Assembly (NCBI RefSeq): GCF_009708215.1
Contig: NZ_CP046175.1
Location: forward strand, 62,001 to 126,000
Direction of reading: 5' to 3'
DNA: 64,000 nt
Origin: Occultella kanbiaonis
Lineage (GTDB): Bacteria; Actinomycetota; Actinomycetes; Actinomycetales; Beutenbergiaceae
The notes beneath the pieces are model-generated. The model searched no databases. It had not been told where the DNA came from and was given only the letters and a program-made list of their open reading frames with translations. Positions 17,005 to 27,200 of the stretch are shown here, piece by piece (the first letter of the stretch is position 1; each line of letters opens with the position of its first letter). The position numbers were made by a program, and so were the translations under genes.

Positions 17005-17014
17005 CCGAAAATGT
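17005..17014. promoter_or_regulatory. Candidate LacI half-site upstream of lacI and the FAD oxidoreductase
   Basis: CCGAAAATGT matches the left arm of the 15582-15605 palindrome (CCGAAAGTGT) at 9 of 10 positions and lies in the 162-nt divergent region, next to an AGAATTCT palindrome. The second half is poorly conserved, so it is only a candidate site for autoregulation and control of the rightward pair. Confidence 0.4.
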
Positions 17015-17088
17015 TCGTGTAGCCTTCCAGGAAGATGTCTTCGGCTGGACCGGAGCATGGCACAGGTCTCACATGGGAGTGGTGGATC

Positions 17089-18693
17089 GTGGAGTTGCAG
17101 GCAGACATCGCCGTCATCGGCGGCGGCATGGGCGGGGTCTCGGCGGCCCTGGCGGCCCTCGAGGCCGGCCGTCGCGTAGTGCTCACGGAACAGACCCGGT
17201 GGCTGGGCGGCCAGCTGACCAGCCAGCTGGTTCCGACCGATGAGCACCGGTACATCGAGGACGACGGCGCGAACCGCTCCTACCGCCGGCTGCGCGACGG
17301 TCTCCGCGACCACTACCGCCGGAACTTCCCGCTCACCGATGCGGCGCGGGCGGACCCCCACTTGAACCCGGGCCACGCCTGGGTCAGCCCGGTCAGCGTC
17401 GATCCGCGAGTGGCGGTCGCGGTCATCGACGACCTGCTCATGCCGTACCTGGCCGCGGACCGCCTCGTGGTCCTGCGCGAGACCGTGCCGGTCTCGGTCG
17501 CCACCGACGGTGACCAGGTCACCTCGGTCCGGGTACGTACCGCAACAGGGGACGAGATCGACATCGCCGCCGCGTATGTCCTCGACGCCACCGAGCTCGG
17601 CGACCTGCTTCCGCTGGCCGGGGTCGAGCACGTCTCGGGGCGGGAGTCGCAGGAGCAGACCGGGGAGCCGGGCGCCTGGCCGACGGCGGACCCGACCGAC
17701 ATGCAGGGCGTGAGCTGGTGCTTCGCGATCGACCACCTCGAGGGCGAGGATCACACGATCGACCGCCCGGACGACTATGCCCACTGGCGTGACCTGCGCC
17801 CACCACAGCTGGACGGGCGCAGGATCCTCAGCTTCGGCGAGCCGGTCACCCCCGACGGCGAGCCCGGACGCGTCTACACCCTGAACCCGAACCCCGTCGA
17901 CGACGTCATCGACCTCGATCACCGCAACATGGACCTGGCCCCGGAGCTGTGGAACTACCGCCGGATCGCGGTGCGCCGGTTCTTCACCCCCGGCTTCTTC
18001 CGCAGCGACGTGGTCGTGGTCAACTGGCCGATGAACGACTACGTCGGCGGACCGCTCTTCGGTGTCCCGGACGCCGAGCACCACTGGCACCAGGCCAAGG
18101 CCCTGAGCAGGTCGCTCGTGTACTGGCTGCAGACCGACGCACCCCGCCCGGACGGCGGCACCGGCTGGCCCGGGATGCGGCTGCGCGCCGACGTCGCCGG
18201 GACCGAGGACGGCTTCGCCATGTACCCCTACATCCGGGAGTCCCGCCGGATCCTCGCGCTGAAGACGATCGTCGAGCAGGAGCTCTCCACGGCTTACCGC
18301 GGCGACGGCGGGGCCGAGCGCTACCCGGACTCGGTCGGCACCGGCCACTACTACTGGATCGACCGCCACCACACCACTGGCGACGGCCGGGGCGCCGGCG
18401 GCACCCCGCACCCGTTCGAGATCCCGCTCCGGGCGCTGATCCCCCGCCGGCTGCGCAACCTGCTGCCCGCCGCGAAGAACATCGGGACCACGCAGATCAC
18501 CAACGGCGCCTACCGGCTGCACCCGGTCGAGTGGAGCATCGGCGAGGCGGTCGGGACGCTCGCCGCCTACTGCCTGGCGAACGGTACCGAGCCACACGCC
18601 GTCGTCGCGGCACCCGGCTCGGTCGAAGACTTCCAGCGCGTGCTCACCGCGCGCGGCGTGCAACTGCGCTGGGCGGAGGACAAGCGGTGGTGA
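17089..18693 (+). CDS. FAD-dependent oxidoreductase (FAD_oxidored superfamily), sugar locus
   Basis: 534 residues from the chosen GTG (GGGAG 9 nt upstream); an in-frame ATG at 17035 would add 18 residues that no Rossmann fold needs. The dinucleotide motif is [20 protein letters not shown] at the extreme N-terminus, with GGQLTSQL shortly after, typical for the FAD-dependent oxidoreductases found in many carbohydrate clusters. The C-terminal [20 protein letters not shown] closes the FAD site. Substrate is unknown; sugar or sugar-alcohol oxidation fits the context. It is divergent from lacI and overlaps the GH1 gene, so the two are co-translated. Confidence 0.82.
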   Translation: MELQADIAVIGGGMGGVSAALAALEAGRRVVLTEQTRWLGGQLTSQLVPTDEHRYIEDDGANRSYRRLRDGLRDHYRRNFPLTDAARADPHLNPGHAWVSPVSVDPRVAVAVIDDLLMPYLAADRLVVLRETVPVSVATDGDQVTSVRVRTATGDEIDIAAAYVLDATELGDLLPLAGVEHVSGRESQEQTGEPGAWPTADPTDMQGVSWCFAIDHLEGEDHTIDRPDDYAHWRDLRPPQLDGRRILSFGEPVTPDGEPGRVYTLNPNPVDDVIDLDHRNMDLAPELWNYRRIAVRRFFTPGFFRSDVVVVNWPMNDYVGGPLFGVPDAEHHWHQAKALSRSLVYWLQTDAPRPDGGTGWPGMRLRADVAGTEDGFAMYPYIRESRRILALKTIVEQELSTAYRGDGGAERYPDSVGTGHYYWIDRHHTTGDGRGAGGTPHPFEIPLRALIPRRLRNLLPAAKNIGTTQITNGAYRLHPVEWSIGEAVGTLAAYCLANGTEPHAVVAAPGSVEDFQRVLTARGVQLRWAEDKRW

Positions 18694-20195
18694 GAACGGC
18701 CGCGACCGTCGGCCCGGCCGTGGTCGGCGCCGTCCCGGCCGGGCCCGAACCGGGCGCCGACCACCGGCGCACGGGCGACGTGTTCGGGCCGGACTTCGTA
18801 CTCGGCGCGGCCACTGCCGCCTATCAGATCGAGGGCGCGGCGGACGCCGACGGCCGCGGTCGCTCGATCTGGGACACCTACAGCCACACACCCGGTCGGA
18901 TCGCGAACGGCGACACCGGTGACGTCGCGGCCGATCACTACCATCGCCTCGGCCAGGACCTCGACCTGATGGCATCCCTGAACCTGGACGCGTACCGGTT
19001 CTCGATCTCCTGGCCGCGGATCCAGGCCGATGGCACCGGCCCGGCGAACCCGCGCGGGGTCGACTTCTACTCGCGGCTCGTCGACGGGCTGCTGGAGCGT
19101 GGCATCGCCCCGGTCGCGACGCTGTACCACTGGGACCTCCCGCAGGCCCTCGAGGACACCGGCGGCTGGCCGAACCGGGACGTCGCGGCTCAGTTCGCCG
19201 ACTACGCGGCCCTGATGGCGGACGCCCTCGGCGACCGGGTGCCCACCTGGACCACCCTGAACGAGCCGTGGGCCGCCGCCTACCTCGGGTACGCCTCCGG
19301 CGTGATGGCGCCCGGGCGCGCGAACGGTGCCGAGGCGCTCGCCGCCGTCCACCACCTGAACCTGGCCCACGGCCTGGCCGCCACCGTCCTACGGGAGCGG
19401 ACCGCGCCGTCGACCATCATCTCCGTGACGCTCAACCTGCACGCCGCGCGCGACGGTGGACCCGGCGGCCCGGAGGCGGTGGAGCGCGTCGACGCGATCG
19501 CGAACGGGGCGTTCCTCGGCCCGATGCTGCGCGGTGCCTACCCGGAGCGGCTCCTCGCGGACACGGCGCACCTGACCGATTGGTCCTTCGTGCGCGACGG
19601 TGACGCCGCGCTGATACACGTCCCGATCGACGTGCTCGGCGTCAACTACTACTCGACGGTCACGGTGCGCAGCTGGGACGGCCGGGGTGAGCGGGTGACG
19701 GCCGACGGCCACAAGCCGTCGGCGGCCTCGCCGTGGGTCGGCTCCGACGAGGTCGTCGAGTTCCTGCCGCAGCCGGGCCCGACCACGGCTATGGGTTGGA
19801 ACATCGCACCCGAGGCGCTCGAGCAGGTGCTCGTGAACCTGGCTGAGGCGTTCCCCGCGCTGCCGCTGATGGTCACCGAGAGCGGCGCCGCGTTCACCGA
19901 TGTCGTCACGCCCGACGGCGCGGTGCACGACGACGCCCGGCGGGACTATCTGCACCGGCACCTGGTCGCATGCGCCCGGGCCCGCGAGCGGGGTGCCGAC
20001 GTGCGCGGCTACTTCGTGTGGTCCCTGCTCGACAACTTCGAGTGGGCACACGGGTACGACAAGCGGTTCGGCATCGTGCACGTGGACTACGAGACCCAGC
20101 GCCGAACCCCGAAGGACTCGGCGCTGTGGTTCGCAGCGCTCGCCAGGGACCGGGTGCTCGGCGCGCCCGGACCCGGGCTCAGAAGTCGTAGCTGA
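18687..20195 (+). CDS. Glycoside hydrolase family 1 beta-glycosidase
   Basis: 502 residues from a GTG with GGAGG at 7 nt spacing, overlapping the upstream stop. A ~30-residue N-terminal extension precedes [18 protein letters not shown], the usual GH1 start. The acid/base Glu193 is in TLNEP and the nucleophile Glu398 in VTESGA, where the common TENG is TESG. The (beta/alpha)8 barrel is complete, ending at the [22 protein letters not shown] block. It hydrolyses beta-linked di- or oligosaccharides in the cytoplasm (no signal peptide), fitting processing of sugar imported by the neighbouring ABC system. Its 3' end overlaps the convergent mutarotase-like gene by 17 nt. Confidence 0.93.
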   Translation: MVRTAATVGPAVVGAVPAGPEPGADHRRTGDVFGPDFVLGAATAAYQIEGAADADGRGRSIWDTYSHTPGRIANGDTGDVAADHYHRLGQDLDLMASLNLDAYRFSISWPRIQADGTGPANPRGVDFYSRLVDGLLERGIAPVATLYHWDLPQALEDTGGWPNRDVAAQFADYAALMADALGDRVPTWTTLNEPWAAAYLGYASGVMAPGRANGAEALAAVHHLNLAHGLAATVLRERTAPSTIISVTLNLHAARDGGPGGPEAVERVDAIANGAFLGPMLRGAYPERLLADTAHLTDWSFVRDGDAALIHVPIDVLGVNYYSTVTVRSWDGRGERVTADGHKPSAASPWVGSDEVVEFLPQPGPTTAMGWNIAPEALEQVLVNLAEAFPALPLMVTESGAAFTDVVTPDGAVHDDARRDYLHRHLVACARARERGADVRGYFVWSLLDNFEWAHGYDKRFGIVHVDYETQRRTPKDSALWFAALARDRVLGAPGPGLRSRS

Positions 20196-21026
20196 CCGAC
20201 CACCGGTCGGACTGGCCGGCGCCGAGGGTCCGCTCGAAGAACGGCTCGAACGAGAACGTCTCGTGGTTGCCCCAGACCGGCAGGAACGTCGGCGCGTAGC
20301 TCGTCGTCGCGGTGACCAGCCCGAGGGCCGGATGCCGCTGCGTGAACGTGGCCCGCTCCTGGGCCCGCACACCGAGCGCGGCGTAGTGGCCCTCGTGCCC
20401 GGGAGCGAGCGCCCGTCGTCGGATGAAACCGTTCGGCGCGAGGTCGTAGCCGTCGTTGTCCGGCATCTCGATCGGCAGGCTCGTGCGCAGCAGTTCGTCC
20501 CCGGACGGCTGCGGATAGAAGGGGTGCGGGAACCAGGAGACCGGGAGCAACCGCTGACCGTGGTTGTGGATCTCGGTCTCGGAGTGCAGGGTCCGGTTCT
20601 CCAGCGTCACGGTCCGCACGAGGGTCAGTTCGAAACCCTGGAAGGCGTGCTCGGTGCGGTAGGTGATGGCGCCACCGCCGGGCGTGGCCACCTGCTCGGT
20701 CTCCAGGAGCAGAACTCGAGCACCTCGCGCCGTTCGAGATCGCAGGTCCCGACGCCGATCACGAGCGAGGTGGTGCCGGTGCTCGCCGGGTCCCGCAACG
20801 GCGCGAGGTTGAACGCGTCGGGGATGCCCTGCCCGTCGAACCAGTTGAACTCGTGCGGATAGGTGGGCCCGGTCAGCAGCGGGCCATGCCGGCTGTCGTG
20901 GATCTGGAAGACGTAGCCGCCGGTGCAGTACCGCGGCCCGAACCTGGCTCGGTCCGCGACCGGGTCCAGGAGTTCGACGGTCAGTTCGGCGTTGGTCAGG
21001 GTGTGCATGGAATCCGGTCCGCTCAT
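20179..21026 (-). pseudogene. Galactose-mutarotase-superfamily protein, interrupted by a one-base frameshift
   Basis: Two adjacent frames make one protein. The first half (from ATG 21026, overlapping the upstream TGA) runs through LDPVADRARFGPRY, a CTGGYVFQIHDSRHGPLLTG block and DLERREVLEFCSW; the second runs from ETEQVATPGGGAITYRT to the stop. They join if one G is restored in TGGAG at about 20702-20706, giving about 282 residues, a normal length for an aldose-1-epimerase-like beta-sandwich. Downstream residues (SWFPHPFYPQ, FLPVWGNHETFSFEPF) look intact and unselected decay is not evident, so it is either a very recent mutation or a sequencing error. Its operon mates suggest interconversion of an aldose or sugar acid anomer. 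Confidence 0.8.
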
Positions 21027-22303
21027 GGTGCGTACAGCGCGCCGTCCAGCCCGCGCACGCCGAGGGCCCACTCGTCGTGCCGGGACAGGCCCGCGGGATA
21101 GCGGGCGGCCGCCTCCTCGTCGATGTCGATGCCCCAGCCGGGTGCCACGTTCGGACGCAGGTACCCGGCCTCGGCCCGCAGCGTGCCGGGGAACACCTCG
21201 TGCACGGGCTCGGAGTAGTGGTGGTACTCCTGGATCCCGAACGCGGCGCTGGTCACGTCCACCGCGACGTTCGCGGCCGCGCCCACCGGGGACACGTCGC
21301 CGGGGGAGTGCCACGCCGTCTGGACGCCGTGGAACTCGGCCAGCGTCGCGAGCTTGCGGGCCGGCGTCAGACCACCGATGGCGGTGATGTGGCAGCGGAT
21401 CAGGTCCACGCCGCCGTCGGTGATCAGTCGGGCGGCGTCGGTCAGCGAGGTGCACAGCTCGCCGACCGCGATCGGCACCGGGGACGCGGCCCGGACGGCG
21501 GGGAGGTCGTCGAAGAACTCCGGCGCCAGGACGTCCTCGAGGAAGAACAGCCGGTACGGCTCCAGCGCGCGGGCCAGCAGCACCGCCTGCTTCGGGGTCA
21601 GCCGGGAGTGCACGTCGTGGAGCAGGTTGACCTCGTCGCCGAGCTCGGCGCGGGCGCGCGCAAACAGTTCCGGCGTGGTGCGCAGGTAGTGCTGCACATC
21701 CCAGCCGTCCTCGTTCGGCTGGCCAGGGTAGGCGGCCTCGGAGCCGGTGCTGCCGTAGCCGCCGCGTCCGGGCTGGGAGACCTGCAGCCGCACATGCCGC
21801 CAGCCGGAGTCCATCCAGGTGCGGGCGGAGGCGAGCGTGGCGTCGATGTCGCCACCGGAGGCGTGCGCATAGGTGGGCACGGCGGCGCGCACCCGGCCGC
21901 CGAGGAGCGCGTGGACCGGCAGCCCGGCGCGCTTGCCGGCGATGTCCCAGAGCGCCATGTCCAGGCCCGAGATCGCGTTGTTGCCGACCGGGCCCTCGCG
22001 CCAGTACGAGGAGAACTTCACGGCCCGGACGATGTCCTCGATGTCCTCGGGGTGGCGCCCGACCACGAGCCGGGCGACGTGCTCGTCGACATAGGTGGCC
22101 ACGGCCCGCCACCGCTGGGTGAAGGTCGCGCAGCCGAGGCCGTAGATCTGCGGGTCGGTGGTGTCCACGCGGACGACCACGAGCGGGATCCCCTCGGGCG
22201 CCGTGACGATCGCGCGCACCGCGGTGATGCGCAGGTCGTCAGGGGCGGGCCAGGGCGGGGTGACGGTCGGAAAGGCGGGCTCGACGGTTGGGTCGACAGG
22301 CAT
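21023..22303 (-). CDS. Enolase-superfamily dehydratase, mannonate dehydratase (ManD/RspA)-like
   Basis: A 426-residue mandelate-racemase/enolase superfamily member. Capping domain then barrel with LLHDVHSRLTPKQAV (metal Asp plus catalytic-type His), FLEDVL (Glu), AVGELC (Glu), IRCHITAIGGLTPARK and TAWHSPGDVSPVGAAANVAVD, the block diagnostic of the ManD subgroup. ManD enzymes dehydrate D-mannonate and/or D-gluconate to 2-keto-3-deoxygluconate with Mg2+. The usual LEDP is LEDV here, which may shift specificity. It lies 42 nt after the NAD-dependent epimerase gene and overlaps the mutarotase-like gene. Its presence points to a sugar-acid (hexuronate or aldonate) branch. Confidence 0.85.
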   Translation of the reverse strand: MPVDPTVEPAFPTVTPPWPAPDDLRITAVRAIVTAPEGIPLVVVRVDTTDPQIYGLGCATFTQRWRAVATYVDEHVARLVVGRHPEDIEDIVRAVKFSSYWREGPVGNNAISGLDMALWDIAGKRAGLPVHALLGGRVRAAVPTYAHASGGDIDATLASARTWMDSGWRHVRLQVSQPGRGGYGSTGSEAAYPGQPNEDGWDVQHYLRTTPELFARARAELGDEVNLLHDVHSRLTPKQAVLLARALEPYRLFFLEDVLAPEFFDDLPAVRAASPVPIAVGELCTSLTDAARLITDGGVDLIRCHITAIGGLTPARKLATLAEFHGVQTAWHSPGDVSPVGAAANVAVDVTSAAFGIQEYHHYSEPVHEVFPGTLRAEAGYLRPNVAPGWGIDIDEEAAARYPAGLSRHDEWALGVRGLDGALYAP

Positions 22304-22345
22304 GGAGCTGGTTCACGTCCTCGTGGTGGTGGGTGGGTGGTTCGG

Positions 22346-23236
22346 TCAGTCCGACTCGAGGTCGACGACGTGTTCGGCGTTGAACCCGAGCAGGTCCTGC
22401 GCCGGGCGCAGGTCGATCGGAACGTCCCGGCCGGGGATCGGCCGGCGTCGCGGCACGCCCGGCCAGTACCGGTCGAGCGCTGCCTCGGTGGGTTCGGCGA
22501 GGTAGGTGGTGGGCGCGGCCACATGTACGGCGAACGCGCCCCGACGGCGAGGGCTGAGGGCGGCGAGTGCGGCGCGGGCGGCGTCGCGCACCTCGAGGTA
22601 GCTCCACCCGTCCGCGGCCACGGCGGCCGGGTTCGCCCGCCCGTTCGCGATGCCGCCGAGGAGCCTGTCCCCGAGGCCCGGCTCCTCCCCGAGCCCGCCG
22701 GTCATCGGGTACCGCAGCGCGATCACGTCCATGCCGTATGCGCGATGCATGGCGCGGGCGATCTCCTCGTCGACGCGCTTGGACAACGAGTACGGGTCGG
22801 CGGCCGCGGTGGGCATCTCGACCTCGAGCGGGAAGTACGCGGGTGCGACCGGCACCGGGCTGTAGAGCACCCCGAGCGCGTTGATGCTGCTCGCGATGGC
22901 GGCACGCCGCACGCCGGCCCGGCCGGCGGCGTCGAGCACGGTGAACGTGGCGGCCGTGTTGCCGCCGAACACCGCATCCGCGGTGCCCAGGTGTGGCGCC
23001 GCAAGGGCGGCAAGATGTACGACGGCGTCCGCGCCGTCGAGCGCGTCCCGCACCCGGTCGCGGTCGGTCGCCGTGCCGAGCACCACCCGGTCGGCGTCAA
23101 GGTCGCCGGGGTCGTCGAGGACCAGGGCGGTGGACGCGATGCCCGCACGCCGCAGCGCCCAGAGCACCCCGCGTCCGATCGTGCCGGCGGCCCCGGTGAC
23201 GAGGACATGGCGCGGCGGCTGGGCTGTCGGGGGCAC
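22346..23236 (-). CDS. NAD-dependent epimerase/dehydratase (extended SDR; possibly uronate-dehydrogenase-like)
   Basis: A 296-residue extended SDR. The nucleotide motif is LVTGAAGTIGRG (residues 11-22) and the catalytic pair is in DPYSLSKRVDEE (Tyr-x-x-x-Lys) around residue 150, preceded by an ASSINALG strand with the catalytic Ser. Glycine-motif form and size resemble uronate dehydrogenases as well as sugar-nucleotide epimerases. In an operon with a ManD-like dehydratase, oxidation of a uronate or aldose is the more likely role, but the reaction cannot be fixed from sequence. It ends 42 nt before the dehydratase gene. Confidence 0.82.
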   Translation of the reverse strand: MPPTAQPPRHVLVTGAAGTIGRGVLWALRRAGIASTALVLDDPGDLDADRVVLGTATDRDRVRDALDGADAVVHLAALAAPHLGTADAVFGGNTAATFTVLDAAGRAGVRRAAIASSINALGVLYSPVPVAPAYFPLEVEMPTAAADPYSLSKRVDEEIARAMHRAYGMDVIALRYPMTGGLGEEPGLGDRLLGGIANGRANPAAVAADGWSYLEVRDAARAALAALSPRRRGAFAVHVAAPTTYLAEPTEAALDRYWPGVPRRRPIPGRDVPIDLRPAQDLLGFNAEHVVDLESD

Positions 23237-23309
23237 GGGGTCAAGTCTGCCGAGCCGCCGGTGCGCCCGGGTGCAGACACGCGGAGGACGGGCCTGCGAT
23301 CACGGTCGG

Positions 23310-24020
23310 TCAGCCGGCGCCGCCGAGGGAGGCGGTCACCGCCGCCTCCACATGCAGGCGAGTGGTCGGGAACACCGGGATCGGACTGTCCTCGGCGTGG
23401 ATCAGCAGCTCGATCTCGGTGCACCCCAGGATCACGCCCTGCGCGCCGGCCGCGGCCAGGCGGTGGATCACGCCGCGATAGGTGGCGCGCGAGGACGGCC
23501 GCACGTCGCCGAGGCAGAGCTCGTCGTAGATGATCCGGTGCACCTCGGCCCGGTCGTCCGCGGCCGGGACGAGCACGGTGAGGTCGTGCGCGGCGAGCCG
23601 GTCCCGGTAGAAGTCCTGCTCCATGGTGAACGCGGTGCCGAGCAGACCGACCGTGTGCAGGCCCTCGCGGGCCACCGCCGCGGCGGTGGTGTCGGCCAGG
23701 TGCAGCAGCGGGATGTCGATCGCGGCCTCGATCCGGTCGGCCACCTTGTGCATCGTGTTCGTGCAGATCAGCAGCAGTTCGGCACCGGCGGCCTGCAGAC
23801 CCACCGCGGCCCGGGCGAGCAGGTCACCGGCCTCGCTCCAGCGTCCGGCGACCTGTAGCTCCTCGATCTCGGCGAAGTCGACCGAGGCCATCACGATGCG
23901 CGCCGAGTGAAACCCGCCCAGTCGCTCCCGGACCAGTTCGTTGGCGAGCCGGTAGTACTCGGCACTGGACTCCCAGCTCATCCCGCCGAGCATCCCGATC
24001 ACTCGTGGTGTGGTGGCCAT
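23310..24020 (-). CDS. Aspartate/glutamate racemase family protein
   Basis: A 236-residue member of the Asp/Glu/hydantoin racemase superfamily (YgeA branch). The N-terminal IGMLGGMSWESSAEYY and the two catalytic cysteines in LICTNTMHK (around residue 83) and ILGCTEIELL (around residue 195) are present, so a two-base racemase mechanism is possible. Such enzymes interconvert L/D-amino acids, often aspartate. Its role in a carbohydrate operon is unclear; it is first of the leftward group, 73 nt upstream of the epimerase gene, and may be a bystander or act on an amino-acid-linked sugar product. Confidence 0.85.
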   Translation of the reverse strand: MATTPRVIGMLGGMSWESSAEYYRLANELVRERLGGFHSARIVMASVDFAEIEELQVAGRWSEAGDLLARAAVGLQAAGAELLLICTNTMHKVADRIEAAIDIPLLHLADTTAAAVAREGLHTVGLLGTAFTMEQDFYRDRLAAHDLTVLVPAADDRAEVHRIIYDELCLGDVRPSSRATYRGVIHRLAAAGAQGVILGCTEIELLIHAEDSPIPVFPTTRLHVEAAVTASLGGAG

Positions 24021-24244
24021 GGTCGAACCCTAACGACGGTGTGCCGTGGCCCGTCCGCGGCGTCGACGCACGGCCCGCCGGCCGAACTCGTTCGATCTTC
24101 AACTGGGCGCCGATCCGTTGACGGCGCTTCGCGCGCAGGTCGGACGCAGTTCACCCGGCACCGACAGGCTGGGTACCCGGGCGATGACGTCCGCCCCGGC
24201 CGACGTGAAGGCGGGGACTCCACGACGATCCGGGGGAACGGAAC

Positions 24245-27200
24245 GTGCGCAGCAGCATGCGAGAACGTAGCGGGAGATCAAGGCGCGCGAGCGCCGTCGC
24301 GTTGGTGACCGGGGCCGGGCTGGTGGCGTCCGGCCTGCTGGCACCGGGCGCGCTGGCCGATACCGAGGACGGGGCACCGGTCCTGCTGCCCGAACAGGGC
24401 AGCTACCTGCACGGCGACGCTGCGGTCACCGCCGAGCCGGTCGCGGCCGGTGACTCGGTGACCGCGCTGCGGCTCGACGGCGAGGACCTCACCGCCGACG
24501 TGACGACCGGCACGGCCACTCTTCTGTTCGACGTGGGCACGAACTCGATCGAGGCGCGGTTCGGCAACTCGGTGGTCGTCAACGGCAACGTCATCGGGCT
24601 GACCGAACGCGACTACGTCGACGAGCGGGTCGCGCTGCCGGTCCCGAACGACTACCTCACCGACGGCACCAACACCGTCGAGTTCGTCACCGGCTCCGTG
24701 CCCGCCGACTGCGGGGACAACTTCGACGACTTCGACATCTCGAACCTCGCCGTCGAGTTCCTCGACGGCACGGCGGACGGATCCGCCAACGAGTACGCCT
24801 ACCTGATGGGCGACGGCAGCTGCGGCTCGAACACCTCCCGCCTGCTCGAGGTCGCGCTGACCTTCGAGCTCGACGGCACGCCCGGCGCGACCACCGGTCT
24901 GGCCACCACCCTGGACACCACCGTGCTGACGGACGGCACGCACACCCTCGAGGCGGTCACCGCCGCCGGGGTGAGCACGTCCCACTCCGTCGTCGTGAAC
25001 AACGGTGACCCCGGTGCGCCGACGATCATCCCCGTGGACGGCGCCCTCCTGAACGGGCCGCAGACGTTCCTCGCCGCGCCAACGGACGCCGCGGACCCCG
25101 TCGCGGAACTCACCCTCGACGACGAACCGCTGCCCGCGGTCCCCACGCTCGGCGCCGACACCTCGGCGTTCGTGTTCACCGTCGGCACGAACTCGATCGA
25201 GGCCCGCTACGGCAACTCCGTCGTCGTCAACGGCCTGCCCATCCTGCTCGGCGACCACGTCAGCGAGACCGTACGCGTGGACGTGCCCAACTCCTACCTG
25301 CTCGCGGGCGAGAACACCATCGAGGTGGTCACCGGAACCTTCGTCACGTCCTGCGGCGCCAACCGCGACGACTTCGTGGTCTCGGACCTGGGCCTGGAGG
25401 TGTCCCAGGGCACCGCCGTCGGGCAGGACATCGCAGCCTCCTACGACATGGGCGACGGCAACTGCGGCGACAACACCACCAAGCCCCGCGAGATCAGCCT
25501 CACCTTCGTCGTCGACGCCCAGACCTCCGGCCTGCGCGCGGACGTCGACACCGCAGGCCTGACGGACGGCGAGCACACGCTCACCGCGGTCAGCGCGTCC
25601 GGCGCGACCTCGCGCCGCACCATCAGCACCGACAACACCGGACCCGCCCTGACCGGCAGCAGCCCCGCCGACGGTGCCGAGATCGGCTCCCCGGTGCCCC
25701 TCGCCGTCGACCTGGAGGACCTCTCCGGCGTGCTCGGCGAGCCCACCCTCACCCTCGACGGCGCGGAGGTGGCCCCGGGCACGTCCATCGGGCCGGGCCT
25801 GACCGCCGGTGAGCACGTCATCACCGTCACCGCCGAGGACGTGCTCGGCAACACGTCCACGCACGAGATCGCGTTCGTGGCGCTCGGCGTGCCGTCCGTG
25901 CCGACCGACCTCAGCCCGGCCGACGGCGCCGTGGTCACCACCGACACGGTGGACCTGTCCGCGGTCGTCGCCGAACCCGACGGCGGTGAGGTCACCGCGA
26001 CGTTCAACCGGGCCGGGGCCGACGGTGCGACCGTCGCCTACCAGGGCGAGTCCGACACGGTGCCGACCACGCTCGACATCGAGGGCGCCGAGGAAGTGCC
26101 GGTCGACGCACTGAACCTCGGTGACGGCCTGACCCTCGACTCCCCGTCCGGCGCGGCGGTGGTCTACCAGCGGTACGACATCGCCACCGCGTCCGACCTC
26201 GACGGTTCGACCGTCTCGTGGCAGGGCACGCTCGACCCGCAACGACTCGCCTCCCTGTACGTGTGGGACGTCCGGACCGGTGCGTGGATGCTCGCCGACA
26301 GCGCCCGCGGTGTGTTCGACGGCGTCACCGCGCTCTCGGCCCCGGTCGCGGCCGATCACCTCGACGCGGGCCTGGTGCACGTCCTCGTGACCGGCACCGA
26401 CCCGTTCGCCGACGACATCGAGCCGGGGGACCCGGCCTCCTTCGCCGACCGTGACGACTACGACTTCTCGCTGGCGCACTTCACCGACACCCAGTACCTG
26501 ACCGAAGGGGCCGTGGAGCAGGAGAGCGAGCAGGAGCGAGCCGTCTGGGAGCAGGCCTACACCGACGTCACCCAGTGGATCGCCGACAACGCCGACGAGC
26601 GGGGCATCGCCTATGCCGCGCACACCGGGGACATCATCGAGAACTACACCCAGAACAACGACGACCCGGCCTACATCGCCAACGCCCGCGCCGAGTACGA
26701 GGTGTCCTCCGCCGCCCAGCGGATCCTCGACGACGCCGGTGTCCCGAACGGGGTGCTGGCCGGCAACCACGACAACGGCACCGGCACCGACGACGGCCCG
26801 GGCGCGCTCTTCAACGACTACTACGGACCGGAGCGGTACGAGGCGCTCTCCGGCACCTGGGACAACGCCGCCCACGGGGCGCCCTGGCGCGACGGCGACA
26901 ACCAGAACCACTACGACCTGTTCACAGCCGGCGGCCTCGACTTCGTCGCGGTCTACCTCTCCTACGGCGTGACGAACGAGGAGGCGGCCTGGGCGAACGA
27001 GATCCTCGCGCAGTACGCCGACCGCAACGCGATCCTGCTCGCCCACGACTACCTGCGCCCGAGCGTGAACCCGGACGGGCGTGACGCCGGGTTCTCCAGC
27101 CGGGACGGCGCCCTGCTCTACAACCGGGTCGTCACCGTGAACCCGAACGTGTTCCTGGTCCTCGGCGGCCACGAGCACGGCGTCGGCACGAACGTGCGCA

